Positions 48,228-57,945 of a stretch of DNA of 64,000 bases are shown here, one piece after another. The stretch spans positions 160,651 to 224,650 of the forward strand of contig QNGE01000289.1 of the NCBI GenBank assembly GCA_008508345.1. Reading direction: 5' to 3'. The notes beneath the pieces were generated by a model that was not told the origin of the DNA, searched no databases, and saw only the letters and a list, made by a program, of their open reading frames with translations. A program made the position numbers and the translations under genes. Positions within the stretch are counted from its first letter, which is position 1, and each line of letters opens with the position of its first letter. The stretch is from Paragonimus westermani (lineage: Eukaryota; Platyhelminthes; Trematoda; Plagiorchiida; Troglotrematidae).

Positions 48228-48390
48228 TGCAATGAAGGCTTGTAATCGATATAGAGAATTCCAACGTGAGGAGACTAATCAATGAGAATGGAATGAATAG
48301 CACAGGGAACGTGGCCACCAACGTTCTATTGACACAAAGCGATCATCAAGTACTCACGAAAGCAGCTACTTAAACGCCAATCACAATATA
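48228..48390 (+). repeat. Dispersed repeat R3, copy 3 (partial)
   Basis: Closely matches 46814-46965: GGCTTGTAATCG.TATAGAGAATTCCAA, AATAGCACAGGGAACGTGG and CCACCAACGTTCTA.TGACAC. About 90% identical by eye, much closer to that copy than either is to 26.3 kb. Confidence 0.75.
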
Positions 48391-49079
48391 CACAATTCTT
48401 CGACTATCGACGCTACGGAATTTGATTTCGGAGGTTTGCCTCGTGCGTCCGTATAGGATTGTGATACGAAGAAGTAAAAGTTGCTAAATGCTGAGCAGGT
48501 CGGCATGGATTTTCCGAATGTTGCGAAAGGAGAAAATGTGTTCACTCTCTGATCCGTACTTTGGAGATGTCTGAAATGTCGCTGTCTTGATGTGTTTCTC
48601 CAATCTGTGTACACGTGTGATTCGAATGCTCCTCTGTCGGATGGAAAGTTTTGCTGTTATTAATGGGCATGAAAGCACGGTTACAAACTAGGGATATCAA
48701 GGTACACGATTGCTTACTTCATATGACAGAGCACATGTATTGTTCGATTTGATTAAATCCTTCTGGTACGTTTGTTGTCTTTGTTTGGTATGATGCGAAA
48801 CGATGAGTTCGCTGAGACGTGTTCGGTTTATTTGTATAAGGTCGACCCTAATGTTTACTTCACTCGTATGTATGCAATAAACGATCATGATGAATTTCGT
48901 ACCAGAACTGCACTGTATCTGCTTCCAACCTTTTATAACCAGCACTGCTTATCTAGTGAAACTTTCCTCCATGGTATTGTTTAACAGGTACCCACCCTCA
49001 TCCGTACCAGATTGTTTTGATGATCTCACTGACTGCCATCGTGACTGTTTGACTGGTTTGACTGCTGCACAAGCGCCGC
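48391..49079. other. Unassigned sequence
   Basis: Frames up to 82 codons on both strands, none with a known motif. Confidence 0.4.
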
Positions 49080-50704
49080 ACTAGAAAGAATGTGTGCAAT
49101 AATTAAGTCGCCGCACAGCCTTGGAAACTCAAGTGGGTGAAGATTAAGAATTTCGAGGGGAGACTCGTAGGAGAGATACTGCAAGTCAGTGACCATTTTG
49201 GTGGCTAGTCGCTGGGCATGTTCAGTGGCGATGTGAACGACTTGATTAGCACATTCGAGCATTGGTCTTACACATAGAATCCATTTAGCGTTTGAAAGGC
49301 GTGTTTGCCTGTGCGAGGAAGGCTACTTTTATCATCTCATGAGTCACGAATCCCATTTTGGCCGCCAGCTGGTGGTGGCAAGGAAAGGATAAACCAGACG
49401 GTAGCAGAAGCCCGAGGTCCTTTCTAAGGTCAAATGTGTGCGCCGTGTATCACGAATAGGTTTTCGGATTCTCCTCCCAGTGACGTGTGCATACTTGCTG
49501 TCATCTGACGAGCATTTATTGTGGTCGAGGTCAATCTACATTGCACTGAGGTCTCATGCATTCCAGATTTTTACGTCATCAGCATAATGGACGGCGCCGT
49601 TAGAAAAAAGCTCGGAGAGGTCCCTGATGTACATCAAAAACAACAGTGGACCAACACCGACCCCTGAGGAACTCTCCCAGAGACTGGGGGAAGATGAAAG
49701 ACCCGAACCGGTTTTTACTCTAAAAGTCCTATTACCAAGAAAGGAGGTATTTCAGCAAGTGACCTCTCCTTGTATTCCATAAGCTTCTAGTTTATGTACC
49801 AGAGAACCGTGTGGACACAGTCAAAGGCTTCTGCAAAATCTGAGAAGACGGCATCCGAGATATGGCCACTGTCTTCGGCCTCCGTTAGACTATCCATGAA
49901 GGTTAACATACCGGTTATGCATGACCGATCGGGAGAAAGCCATGCTGAGTCAGACAGGAAAGGTTGTTAGAAAAGAAACGCTTGAAGATGGTTCGTTTTG
50001 ACAGTCTCTCCATTATCTTGCATGGGATTCTGGTAGGGCTGATCGGGCAAAAACTCTCAGGAAATTCACGAATGCCTGCCTTAAATAAAGGCGTGAAAGT
50101 GATTTCTTTCCATGTCTCCGGAAGAGTGCCGGTCCGTAGTGTTTGTTTGATCAGATTCAACAGGAGAGCCGCCAAACCGAGGGAAATTTTTTTGAGGATC
50201 CGAAGATGGATCGCGCCTGGTCCAGAGCACAAGGAAGTCGGCTATCAGAAGTGAGTATCAGAAGTGTTTCCGAGGGAGAATTGGATACCAGTTTGGAGGA
50301 TCCATTGTGTGGACTGCTGAGTAGTATTCCCTGAACAAACTGGCAGAAACTGATGTATTGGAGGAGGCTTCCCCATTGGAGAGCCGTTGAGGACGTGCTA
50401 AAAACTTATTTTTTTCTCTGGTGACACAGATACTTGAAAAGAAACTACCTATTCTCGCGGGCTGCCAGTAAGATGTTTGTTGGATGTGTTGACGGCTTTC
50501 CCGCTTGCACCTATTTCGTACAAAGCAAGAGGCCTCTAGATCCTCTGGCATCTGCTTGGAGAATAGACGAGAACACACATCAAGAAAGTGACGTATGTTC
50601 CAAACAAATCGTGCGCGAGAGGAAGACTTCCACAGTTTTTGTATAACAGGTGCCTCAGCTGCTTTGTGAACGGCAGCTTCAAACGAAAGGTAGTTAAAGT
50701 TCAC
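49080..50704 (-). pseudogene. CR1-like RT, third subfamily member
   Basis: Minus-strand RT from the N-terminal extension to the C-terminus. 50704-50258: the pre-RT region with SLFREYYSAVHTMDPP. 50232-49915: GPGAIHLRILKKISLGLAALLLNL, GTLPETWKEITFTPLFKAG, FCPISPTRIPCKIMERL and CLTQHGFLPIG (RT motifs 1-2a). Around 49560-49850 motifs A to C are present but frame-broken (a YADD-like HYADDVKIW stretch near 49590). 49262-49026: VQRLATKMVTDLQYLSYESPLEIL, the C-terminal part. The 3' end is missing. Moderately diverged from the 4 kb copy. Confidence 0.8.
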
Positions 50705-50719
50705 CGAGCCAGACGTAAG

Positions 50720-51039
50720 TAAATAAACAATATGTATTCCTCAAAGTGTATGTGCGAAGCACGCTCGGTTATGTGCGATCATTGTAGATGGTTACAAACC
50801 ATACAAAAACGAATAATTAAACAGTAGCACAAAATGAAGTCTGTTGCAAGAAGGACATAGTCGAAAAAAAAATGACTGTAGTTTATGAAACTTTGACGCA
50901 CCCAACAGATGAGGAGATAGTTTGCTCACTTTACAGATTTAGTATCAAAAAATGGGATGTTACACTAATTCACTGTTTACGAGGTTGTGGGATGGGCGAT
51001 TTTTCAACTATTTCAAGGTCAGTCCGGGAGGATGTCTAA
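50720..51039 (-). repeat. Dispersed repeat, left part of the interrupted copy
   Basis: Pairs with about 20275-20592. Ends GGATGTCTAA, where the LTR element begins. The continuing half is at 51914-52340. Confidence 0.7.
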
Positions 51040-51325
51040 TGTAACGCGCAACCGAAACCAGCGAGCGCGCACGGATTGAATTTGAGTTGTGTAACGGGGC
51101 GTGCTGCTGTGTTGTCGGTGCCGTTTTAGCTTACGTTTGTGTAAGTCGTGTGCATGGCTTATTGGGCCTTCGGCTCATGTGTGTTCGTATTGTTTCTCTT
51201 TTCAGAACTGTTGTACGAACCCCTACTTCGGAAGAGCGCTGTCCCCTGGTGCGTCCACGTTGCCCGAAGGTTGGTCCGCGAATTCACGGGCATCCAGAGT
51301 AGAGTCGGCTGGCCTGCATGTTACA
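51040..51325 (+). repeat. 5' LTR of the TRIM-like element (286 bp)
   Basis: Starts TGTAACGCGCAACC and ends CTGCATGTTACA, with the TG...CA ends required for integration extended to a six-base inverted repeat TGTAAC/GTTACA. Open frames inside it (51087-51302) recur in the other LTR because the DNA is repeated and are not taken as genes. Confidence 0.9.
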
Positions 51326-51328
51326 TTT

Positions 51329-51346
51329 TGGCGACCCTGCCAGGAT
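51329..51346 (+). promoter_or_regulatory. Primer-binding site, arginine tRNA type
   Basis: TGGCGACCCTGCCAGGAT, three bases after the 5' LTR. Its complement, ATCCTGGCAGGGTCGCCA, has the form of a tRNA 3' end: T-stem strand CCTGG, acceptor strand CAGGGTC, discriminator G and CCA. That T-stem and acceptor resemble animal tRNA-Arg(ACG). The tRNA identity is from knowledge of animal tRNAs, not from a tRNA gene in this window. Confidence 0.75.
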
Positions 51347-51613
51347 GAAAAAAAAAAGTGCCGAGATAAAAAATCGCGTCGCAAAATAAAGCGAGTACTG
51401 AAGTTAAAAGAGAAGTAGCGTAATGGAGTGTAGAGGTATCAGAAAAGAATATTATCAGGATTAAAGGAAAAGGTGTCGAGATGAAAAAAAAGTACAGAAA
51501 AAAACGAAGTTACGAGAAAACGGGCAGAGGACCCGCAGGCACTTTGTCCAACCTGGCGACATGAGCACCAGCCGGTTTGTAGAAGGTTTGGAGCACAGGG
51601 GACTGTGCTTTAC

Positions 51614-51624
51614 GAAGAGGGGAG
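51614..51624 (+). promoter_or_regulatory. Polypurine tract
   Basis: GAAGAGGGGAG, three bases before the 3' LTR. Position and composition fit the plus-strand primer of an LTR element. Confidence 0.75.
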
Positions 51625-51627
51625 CTG

Positions 51628-51913
51628 TGTAACGCGCAACCGAAACCAGCGAGCGCGCACGGATTGAATTTGAGTTGTGTAACGGGGCGTGCTGCTGTGT
51701 TGTCGGTGCCGTTTTAGCTTACGTTTGTGTAAGTCGTGTGCATGGCTTATTGGGCCTTCGGCTCATGTGTGTTCGTATTGTTTCTCTTTTCAGAACTGTT
51801 GTACGAACCCCTACTTCGGAAGAGCGCTGTCCCCTGGTGCGTCCACGTTGCCCGAAGGTTGGTCCGCGAATTTACGGGCATCCAGAGTGGAGTCGGCTGG
51901 CCTGCATGTTACA
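51628..51913 (+). repeat. 3' LTR of the TRIM-like element (286 bp)
   Basis: Copy of 51040-51325 at an offset of 588. Differences seen: GAATTCACGG versus GAATTTACGG and CAGAGTAGAG versus CAGAGTGGAG. Confidence 0.9.
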
Positions 51914-52340
51914 CTAAACGTACCTTCGGAAGTTTCAGCTGTTAGGGGACAAAATTGGCGTCCAGAAATTGTAAAGGTAGATTGGCTCTGGCGAGGCATG
52001 GCAGAAAATCCCAAAATCAAGCGAACGAATTAGCAGATTCCCACGCAGCATTTCGTCGATTGCTCGAAAACGTCACAAAGTTGAAAATCTCGTGAACCAT
52101 TCAGCTTAGACGAAGTTCCGTGCGTCCATCCGTCGTATAAAAATTCCTCGCTTAATGGATAATATGGGAATCGGGAGGAAGAATGTAGTTCCGCACGTTA
52201 GATGAGAAAATGTGGGGTTACAATATTTCCTATGACAGACAATATGTACGGGGAATTTTCGACGAACTTGTTCGATATTATTATTTTCGTTATGATTATT
52301 GGAATATATATCCCTATCTACTGTGTGTTGTGGTATTTTG
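51914..52340 (-). repeat. Dispersed repeat, right part of the interrupted copy
   Basis: Pairs with about 20590-21060. Starts with the second CTAA of the target duplication. Contains the 80-codon minus frame 52348-52106 whose counterpart lies at 21091-20780; both share PTF.HLTC and a RIS/GIF.RRM.ARN ending. 52341-52700 holds nothing I recognise. Confidence 0.65.
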
Positions 52341-52799
52341 CTATGCACTCAAGATTTATTCGGGTGAACGGAGAATTGAGTCGACGGTTTGGAGGGCCGC
52401 ATGAAATGGGCTTAGCAACTAAAGCTCACATGACATCGTTTTGTTGGACTTATTATTAAGCGCCAAGTGCACATTTTGATAGCAATTTGGGCATTGCATA
52501 TAAAAGAGTAAACACATGTCACTAAACTAATGTTGGGTGTCAAAGGGTTTGGTGAGCGCGCAGTAGGCCAAGTGCTAAATGATCTTGTGAGTAAACCATA
52601 TAACAAACAGTTTCAAGCGGGCTGTTCTCGAGGGACGTTGGACAGCAGAGTGGTTATCTACGTATTACGCATCTGACGGCTAAATGTTCTCCGGACCACA
52701 CTCAAGAAGGTCATCAGGTGATACAGAGAGTTTGAAGGTGGACACCGTGTTTGTTAACGTAAGATAGCTGTCCAAACCCTTTTTAAAACGCTGAATGTT

Positions 52800-54125
52800 G
52801 GTACTGGCTCTGACTTCATTTGGAAATTTATTCCGAATGTAGGAATACTTTACAAGGATATCGGGGTTGGCAAGGTGGAACCCTTATTCCTTAGACTATA
52901 TGGAGAGCCGTTTTGTAAGTGGACGGTACTCGCTGTGGTGATCGCATCCTAATGTATGAGTTTAAACAGCAGCGTCAGGTTTAACTTTAGTCTATGCAAC
53001 CAAAGTGTATCAATACCAAGCTTTTTACAGCACTGTAGGTGAACGAATAAGAATATCCTAATAAGCTTTTGGTAAACTATCACTGAAGGTTTTCTGGCAC
53101 AAGCCTATCAGACATGCGTAGATGACAGTGAATGAAAGTGTAATACTCCAGTTGAGGCCGAACACACATTTGGTAGAGCGTCAGATTCACAGCTGGTAGA
53201 CTGAGCGTCTTTTTGATACAGCCTATTGTTCTCTTAGTTTTTGCTATCTGAAAGCATACTTGTTCAGAGAAATTGAAGGAGTTTGAATGCCGTATTTCTA
53301 GATCGCTGACTGAAGTGGCCATCAATATTACAGCCATCTAGTGAGCTGGAGCCATGAGGTAAGTTACAACCATGTGTGATAATGTTCGATTTGTTCGCTG
53401 AGAACGACATCAGCCGTGTTTTGCACCACAACTGCAATGACGCTAGGTCCTGTCGTATATTTTGTAGACAGAAATTGATGTTATTGCCCTGGCGGAATGT
53501 GTAAACGATTTTGATATCGTCAGCAAACAGAAAGTGCTTGCCATGTGTAATAACGTCGCATAAGTCACTTATGTATATCAAGAAGAGCAACGGACCCAGA
53601 ACGCTTCCTTGGACCACCCCACTAGTCACTGGTTTTGGTGTTGAACAGTGCTCTCCTATTTTGACTGTTTGAGTGCGACCTTCAGGGTATGACGACAGCC
53701 AGCTATACAACGGATCTTGTATGCCAAAAGATGCTATTTTGATCAAGAGGCCTTTTGCATGTCCAAGAGTATGATAATTACCGCACTTCCATCACCGACG
53801 GGCGTCGATATATGGTTTAAGACTTCCAGCTGACATGTCATACAAGAGCTTTTGCTGAGGAAACCGCGCTGAGAAGGGTTTATAAGGTTTTGTGTCCTTA
53901 ATAACTCGACTATGTGCACCTTTATTATCCTTTCAAACATTCTCGAGCAGATTGATGTGTGGTTGATGGGACGATAGTTACTAACGTCTTGCCTTGGACC
54001 ACTCTTGTGACAAGGCATAATGATTGAGGTTTTCCACTGAGGGGGAAGGTGCTGAATAAAAGTGATAGATTGAACAAATTTAGTAAGAGGATGGGTATAT
54101 CCTCATCTGCCTGCTTGACGACCAT
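52800..54125 (-). pseudogene. CR1-like (second subfamily) reverse transcriptase
   Basis: 54018-53743: MPCHKSGPRQDVSNYRPINHTSICSRMFERII, QRGFLSKSSCMTCQLEVLN and VIIILLDMQKAS (motif A Asp). 53746-53264: FGIQDPLYSWLSSYPEGRTQTV, SGVVQGSVLGPLLFLIYISDL (motif B), HFLFADDIKIV (motif C, FADD intact) and the template-grip region MSFSANKSNI. 53337-53080 continues with VCFQIAKTKRTIGCIKKT and LYQMCVRPQLEY. Frameshifts near 53745 and 53300 break it. Confidence 0.84.
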
Positions 54126-54289
54126 TGGTGGGATACCATCTGGTCCAGGATGGATGGAGGGCCTATGCTAGCTAACTGTGAACGAACAGTTCGAACATCG
54201 ATTAGAACATTACTCAAAACTTTATCTGATTTTGATGGGATATTAGCGGGTAATGGGGCGCTTTCTATGCTAAACGAGGCAACGAAGAG

Positions 54290-54634
54290 CTAGTTGGTGA
54301 GTTCGCATACCGTTACAGGGTCATCGACAACCGTTTTGTCTTTGACAGTAATAGTTCTTATAGAGGGGTCCCACATGGAATTTCTCCGTCTCATCAGTTG
54401 CACTAGTTTCGTACATCTTTGCTCACTACGGAGTACGAGTTTTTCTCCGTCTATATGACAGAGTTGCGTCTGACGTTCTATATGTTCAAACATTCTGCTC
54501 ATTCGCATCACCAGGGAAAAGTCTAGTGTTCTTCTGTACCTCGAATTAAGCATTTTCAGTTTGTAGGCCTCTTTCTCAATAAGGATTTTACCTTGTACAT
54601 ACGAGCCGACACGTTTTGATTTAATGAGAGCCAA
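54290..54634 (-). pseudogene. CR1-like (second subfamily) ORF2 linker
   Basis: 114 codons between endonuclease and RT, rich in Arg and Lys, with a QRCTKLVQLMRRRN and TVKDKTVVDDP stretch, as in the region before the RT in CR1 elements (the part ending with a conserved loading/attachment motif). No catalytic motif expected here. Confidence 0.65.
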
Positions 54635-54915
54635 AACGTCGATACAAAACGCTAGATGTCTGATAAATTCTCTGGCCGCTATGCGTGGGTCCGATGTGCG
54701 AAAAAAGGTATTTCAATTTATGGATCTCAGTAGGGATAAGAAGGCATTCCACTCAATAAATTTGGTCGGACGGTAGAATACAATTGTCGGTTTGATAGCC
54801 ATATTGAAATCAAACAGACATTTGATGACCTTATGGTCGATTCCAGATAATTGTTGTAGAACAGATATCTCTACAGACGAAATAACATGGTAAATATAAA
54901 ATCCAAAATATGCCC

Positions 54916-55470
54916 CTATTTGGTGTGCATTAGGACATGTTGGTTCCAACCATTCAGCTGAATGCATGGAAGGAATTCGGCCTGTTTTGCTGGAGCGAAG
55001 AATGAGGTCCAGGAGATATTCGGCAAGTTAAAGTCATTGCCTACTAGTTCGTGTTCGCAAGGCATGTTGGACACATGATTCATTATCTCCATAAGGTCAG
55101 TCAAACCATTGCTCTCAGCATTAGGCGGTCTGTAGATGCGTTCTATAAGAAGCTCGCGAGAACCAGTAGAGACCATTAACCAGGACGAGTCCTCGAGTTT
55201 ATGAGGTGTAGACTCATCAGGCGTGACTGTGGAAGAGTGCTCTTCTAGGTAAATGATGCATTCACATCCTCGTCTTGTGAGACGATCTCTACGAAACATG
55301 TGGTATCATACGATGCTCATCTGACTGCCTTTGGTGTCAGGAGAGCACCACGTCTCAGTTACGAGGATGATATTGAGATTAGATACAGAGACAAAGGGTT
55401 TGAAACTGTGCATCTTACTAACCAGCGATCTTGCGTTCATTAGTAATAAACTTCCGAAATTCTTTTTGTC
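54916..55470 (-). pseudogene. CR1-like (second subfamily) endonuclease
   Basis: The start of the domain is in the frame 55809-55306 (LLLMNARSLVSKMHSFKPFVS, NIILVTETWCSP with the catalytic Glu). After a frame change near 55310 it continues in 55299-54916: FRRDRLTRRGCECIIYLE, LIERIYRPPNAES, VGNDFNLPNISW with the catalytic Asp (normally GDFN, here GNDFN). The SDH end is in 54967-54713 as GIDHKVIKCLF, so the usual Ser-Asp-His reads Ile-Asp-His. Confidence 0.78.
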
Positions 55471-55705
55471 AGATACAACAGATAACCTGCTAAAGAACTT
55501 CATGAGAGATGGGGCAGTGGGTTGCAAAATACCAAATGGAAAGACCTGATCTGATGGATGTACCGAGTTTCTGCTCATATTCGCGTGGATGTCATAAAAG
55601 TTTGGCTCCATGATAAGAAGTGCTGGAAGAGTGTCATTATGGAGGGGTGACAGAATCGGACTTGGAGAGGGGGTCCAAGTGGCAGTTGATGAAATATCGG
55701 GGATG

Positions 55706-56995
55706 CACTTAAAAAGGACTGGTTTGGCGGACATTTGTGTTGTTGACATATTCAGGTAGTGACGTACTTGCTGGGGTATACATAATGGGAACCTGGTTCC
55801 TAGTAGCACTCTTATTTTGTGTAGGAGGATGAGTTACTACGGAGCCATTGGATAACGGATGGTAACCGTAACCCCTAAGATAGTAGTAGGTTGGCCTGGA
55901 AGCAGTGGGAGACTGATTGTGCAGTTTCACATGCGAAGCGTTGTTTTTTTAAGATGTGGTTTCTAAAACCAGATCCATGACCCCTGTTGAGTATATTTGG
56001 TTTACCCTTATATTGCAAATCTGAAATACTGTTTTCTGGTGAACACCTTACAATTCTTATTGTTGATTTACAGCATTATTCAGGTGATTTGGATTTGCTG
56101 TTGGTATTTTCGATTACTCCATATAACGGAGAGAGATTCCTTTGATGAGAAGTGGATAACACTGCTCGCACAGCCGCGTCATTATCAGGAGCATTCATGC
56201 TTCTTCTTCCAGTGTTCTGAGTAACTATGGATGCCTTAGTTCCAGGACTTTTTCTAGTCAATATTTCCCTCTGGAGTGACGTTTTGTCACCAAAGACTTT
56301 TATGAACTTACAATTTGTGCCACACTTGATTTCCTCTTGTCTTCTGACAAATTTGTTCGCTACAAGTTCACTTGTGAGCTGTAGCAACAAGGGACAGTGC
56401 TTCTGCCGTTCTTTCTTGTGAAGTCTTAAACACTTGCACTCTTGTTCTTCCATCTTACTGGCTTTAAGTAAGGTGCTTTTCACCGACAGCAGAGGTATTC
56501 TGTCAGGTACGTTAAACACCACCACTTTGCTTGCTCAACGTAACAGCTTGTGCAATTCCATAGCTACAGTGTCAATAAGCGTTCCGGCGACTACGAGGTC
56601 TTTGTGGCTAGAGGTAGTCTGATGGCGGGTGTCACTTGGGGCATATATAATGCACAATAGCGGGTCTAAGTTGTGCAAAAGTTCGGCAAGCTCCTCGTTT
56701 CTACTGTGTAGTTTTGCTATTCCAGCCTCCAAATCCCTTAATTTTTTAGCCTGATTACGAATACATTGGTAATGGAAACTGAACATGGTTTGGTGTTGTG
56801 CCTTTCGTGTGATGTGCTAGGATTTGCTGTTGGGACTGCAGTTTTAGCAGCGGCCTTGATCTCCTCTGCGATAGCAGGAGTGGGGCATATGTTGGCTGAA
56901 CAACCAGAAGATTTTACGCCTTTCTTCACAGTCAACATGCATTTTTTGCGCAAGGATGATCGCTTGACGACTGGCAATTTCTGTCCCAGTGGCAC
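55706..56995 (-). pseudogene. CR1-like (second subfamily) ORF1, probable
   Basis: Frames 56995-56738, 56786-56535 and 56525-56076 follow one another. The second has a coiled-coil-like heptad segment (NQAKKLRDLEAGIAKLHSRNEELAELLHNL). The third begins VVFNVPDRIPLLSV and has KSTLLKASKMEE, matching the pattern of CR1 ORF1 RNA-binding regions (short NxP...., then Lys-rich). A Cys pair (SSGCSANICP) precedes the coiled coil. Assignment rests on position and general pattern. Confidence 0.6.
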
Positions 56996-56996
56996 G

Positions 56997-57058
56997 ACCG
57001 TTCCCTGAGCGTTCCCCGAGTGTTCTAACTAGGCACTTTGGGAACACTCAGGGAACGG
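56997..57058. repeat. Inverted repeat / back-to-back transposon ends
   Basis: Left arm CCGTTCCCTGAGCGTTCCC (from 56998) with CGAGTG, spacer TTCTAACTAGG, right arm CACTTTGGGAACACTCAGGGAACGG. The arms pair over about 25 bases with three or four mismatches. The right arm starts with CACT, as in CACTA-type transposon termini. The same CACTCAGGGAACGG word recurs at 58826-58839 and 5872-5885. Confidence 0.65.
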
Positions 57059-57285
57059 TGGGAGAAAAAAAATGTGCGCAGCCCTATTAAGCGATCTTAT
57101 CATATGCCGCCGTTTTCCTAGGAAGCTCAGTTGCGTTAAACGGAAATCTAATCTCGCACAATAACGACGATGCAATGTTCCAGTTCACGAGAAACGATGT
57201 AGAAGGCACATAAATATTCATACGTTATATTAAGCGCAATTTTTACAGCAACATCTGTATAACTTTAACGAGTACGTATTCATAA

Positions 57286-57945
57286 TCACAGTGCAAAAAT
57301 GTCGGTAACGAGATTGTCGACTTCTTTTGTTGCCCGCAATCTGGCCTTCTGAATCCACCTTTGAATGGTTCCCTTGACGTCCGCGTGCGATACGCCGGGG
57401 TAAGCCTTCTTCATGATGGATTCTACATTTAAAAGTGATATGTTTCGTTGATCGAACATACCAACGATGGCTGCGATCAACGGTGAGGAGGCAATGGAGA
57501 CGCGATTGTTCACTCCTCTCCAGTTGATCGTTTTCGCCATTTCATCTGTCAGTAACGTACTCATAACATTACGAGTGCATTCACCCATGGATGTGCCGCC
57601 GACACTGCTGGGAAAGGTCACCTGCTTACTGCGAATCGGAAAAGTCAAACACAATAGCTGGATATATATTTCTGCTCCTTCCAGCTTCATATTCAGCAGC
57701 TGCATGTCCCCTGATGACTTCATGGGGAATCGCACGGGGAAGTGCGCAGTGGATGACGTACCGGGAGCTGCATGTTGGAATCGCAATGCATTCACTTCCA
57801 GCTGTAGGGCATGCAACTCCTCGCGGATTCGGATGTTTTGAAAAACTAAGTTCTCAATTACACCCGGTGAACACGGTGATTCTTTGTATTGAACATACTT
57901 ACCTTTTAACTCTCTCACTTCTTTGACTGTGTCGTTTTTGCACAC
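57286..57945 (-). CDS. DUF4806-like protein
   Basis: 219 open codons, the longest intact non-retroviral frame here. N-terminal part has a leucine-rich helical stretch (NLVFQNIRIREELHALQLEVNAL) that could be a short coiled coil. The C-terminal half follows the DUF4806 pattern: FPMKSSGDMQLLNMKLEG..., GGTSMGECTRNVMSTLLTDEMAKTINWRG and LIAAIVGMF, then a basic tail (IQRWIQKARLRATKE). DUF4806 has no known biochemical role, and in invertebrates it is often found near transposon genes. The first codon (57945) overlaps the upstream frame by 31 bases; the real start could be internal or spliced. Context suggests it is cargo or a helper of the transposon module. Confidence 0.6.
   Translation of the reverse strand: MCKNDTVKEVRELKGKYVQYKESPCSPGVIENLVFQNIRIREELHALQLEVNALRFQHAAPGTSSTAHFPVRFPMKSSGDMQLLNMKLEGAEIYIQLLCLTFPIRSKQVTFPSSVGGTSMGECTRNVMSTLLTDEMAKTINWRGVNNRVSIASSPLIAAIVGMFDQRNISLLNVESIMKKAYPGVSHADVKGTIQRWIQKARLRATKEVDNLVTDIFAL

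Larger units (their letters stand above)
51040..51913 (+). mobile_element. 874 bp TRIM-like LTR retrotransposon
   Basis: A complete miniature LTR element: LTR (51040-51325), a three-base spacer TTT, primer-binding site (51329-51346), about 270 bp of purine-rich internal sequence, polypurine tract (51614-51624), LTR (51628-51913). The LTRs differ at two bases I can see (about 99% identical), so insertion was recent. Flanked by CTAA on both sides (51036-51039 and 51914-51917). The related repeat at 20275-21060 reads straight through the insertion point. The internal region has no gag or pol, so it must be mobilised in trans, as TRIM elements are. Orientation follows the PBS and PPT. Confidence 0.88.
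52700..56995 (-). mobile_element. CR1-like element, second subfamily, nearly full length
   Basis: Minus-strand order: ORF1 (56995-55700), endonuclease (55470-54916), linker (54634-54290), RT (54125-53264), C-terminus (53337-53080), 3' UTR (to about 52700). Sequence differs strongly from the 4-14 kb CR1 family, so it is a separate lineage. Frameshifts are spread throughout. It ends on the right at the hairpin-like inverted repeat at 56997. Confidence 0.8.

Noticed and set aside
51087..51917. Cysteine- and leucine-rich frames in the 51 kb region that occur twice
   Set aside because: They lie inside the two LTRs and recur because the DNA is repeated; no start context, domain or coding bias supports them.
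54370..54400. CTGATGAGACGGAGAAATT on the minus strand as a hammerhead ribozyme core (also CTGATGAG words at 1158 and 29078)
   Set aside because: The stem II and the CGAAAC/GAAA spacing needed for a hammerhead fold are not formed, and the 54 kb case lies in CR1 coding sequence.
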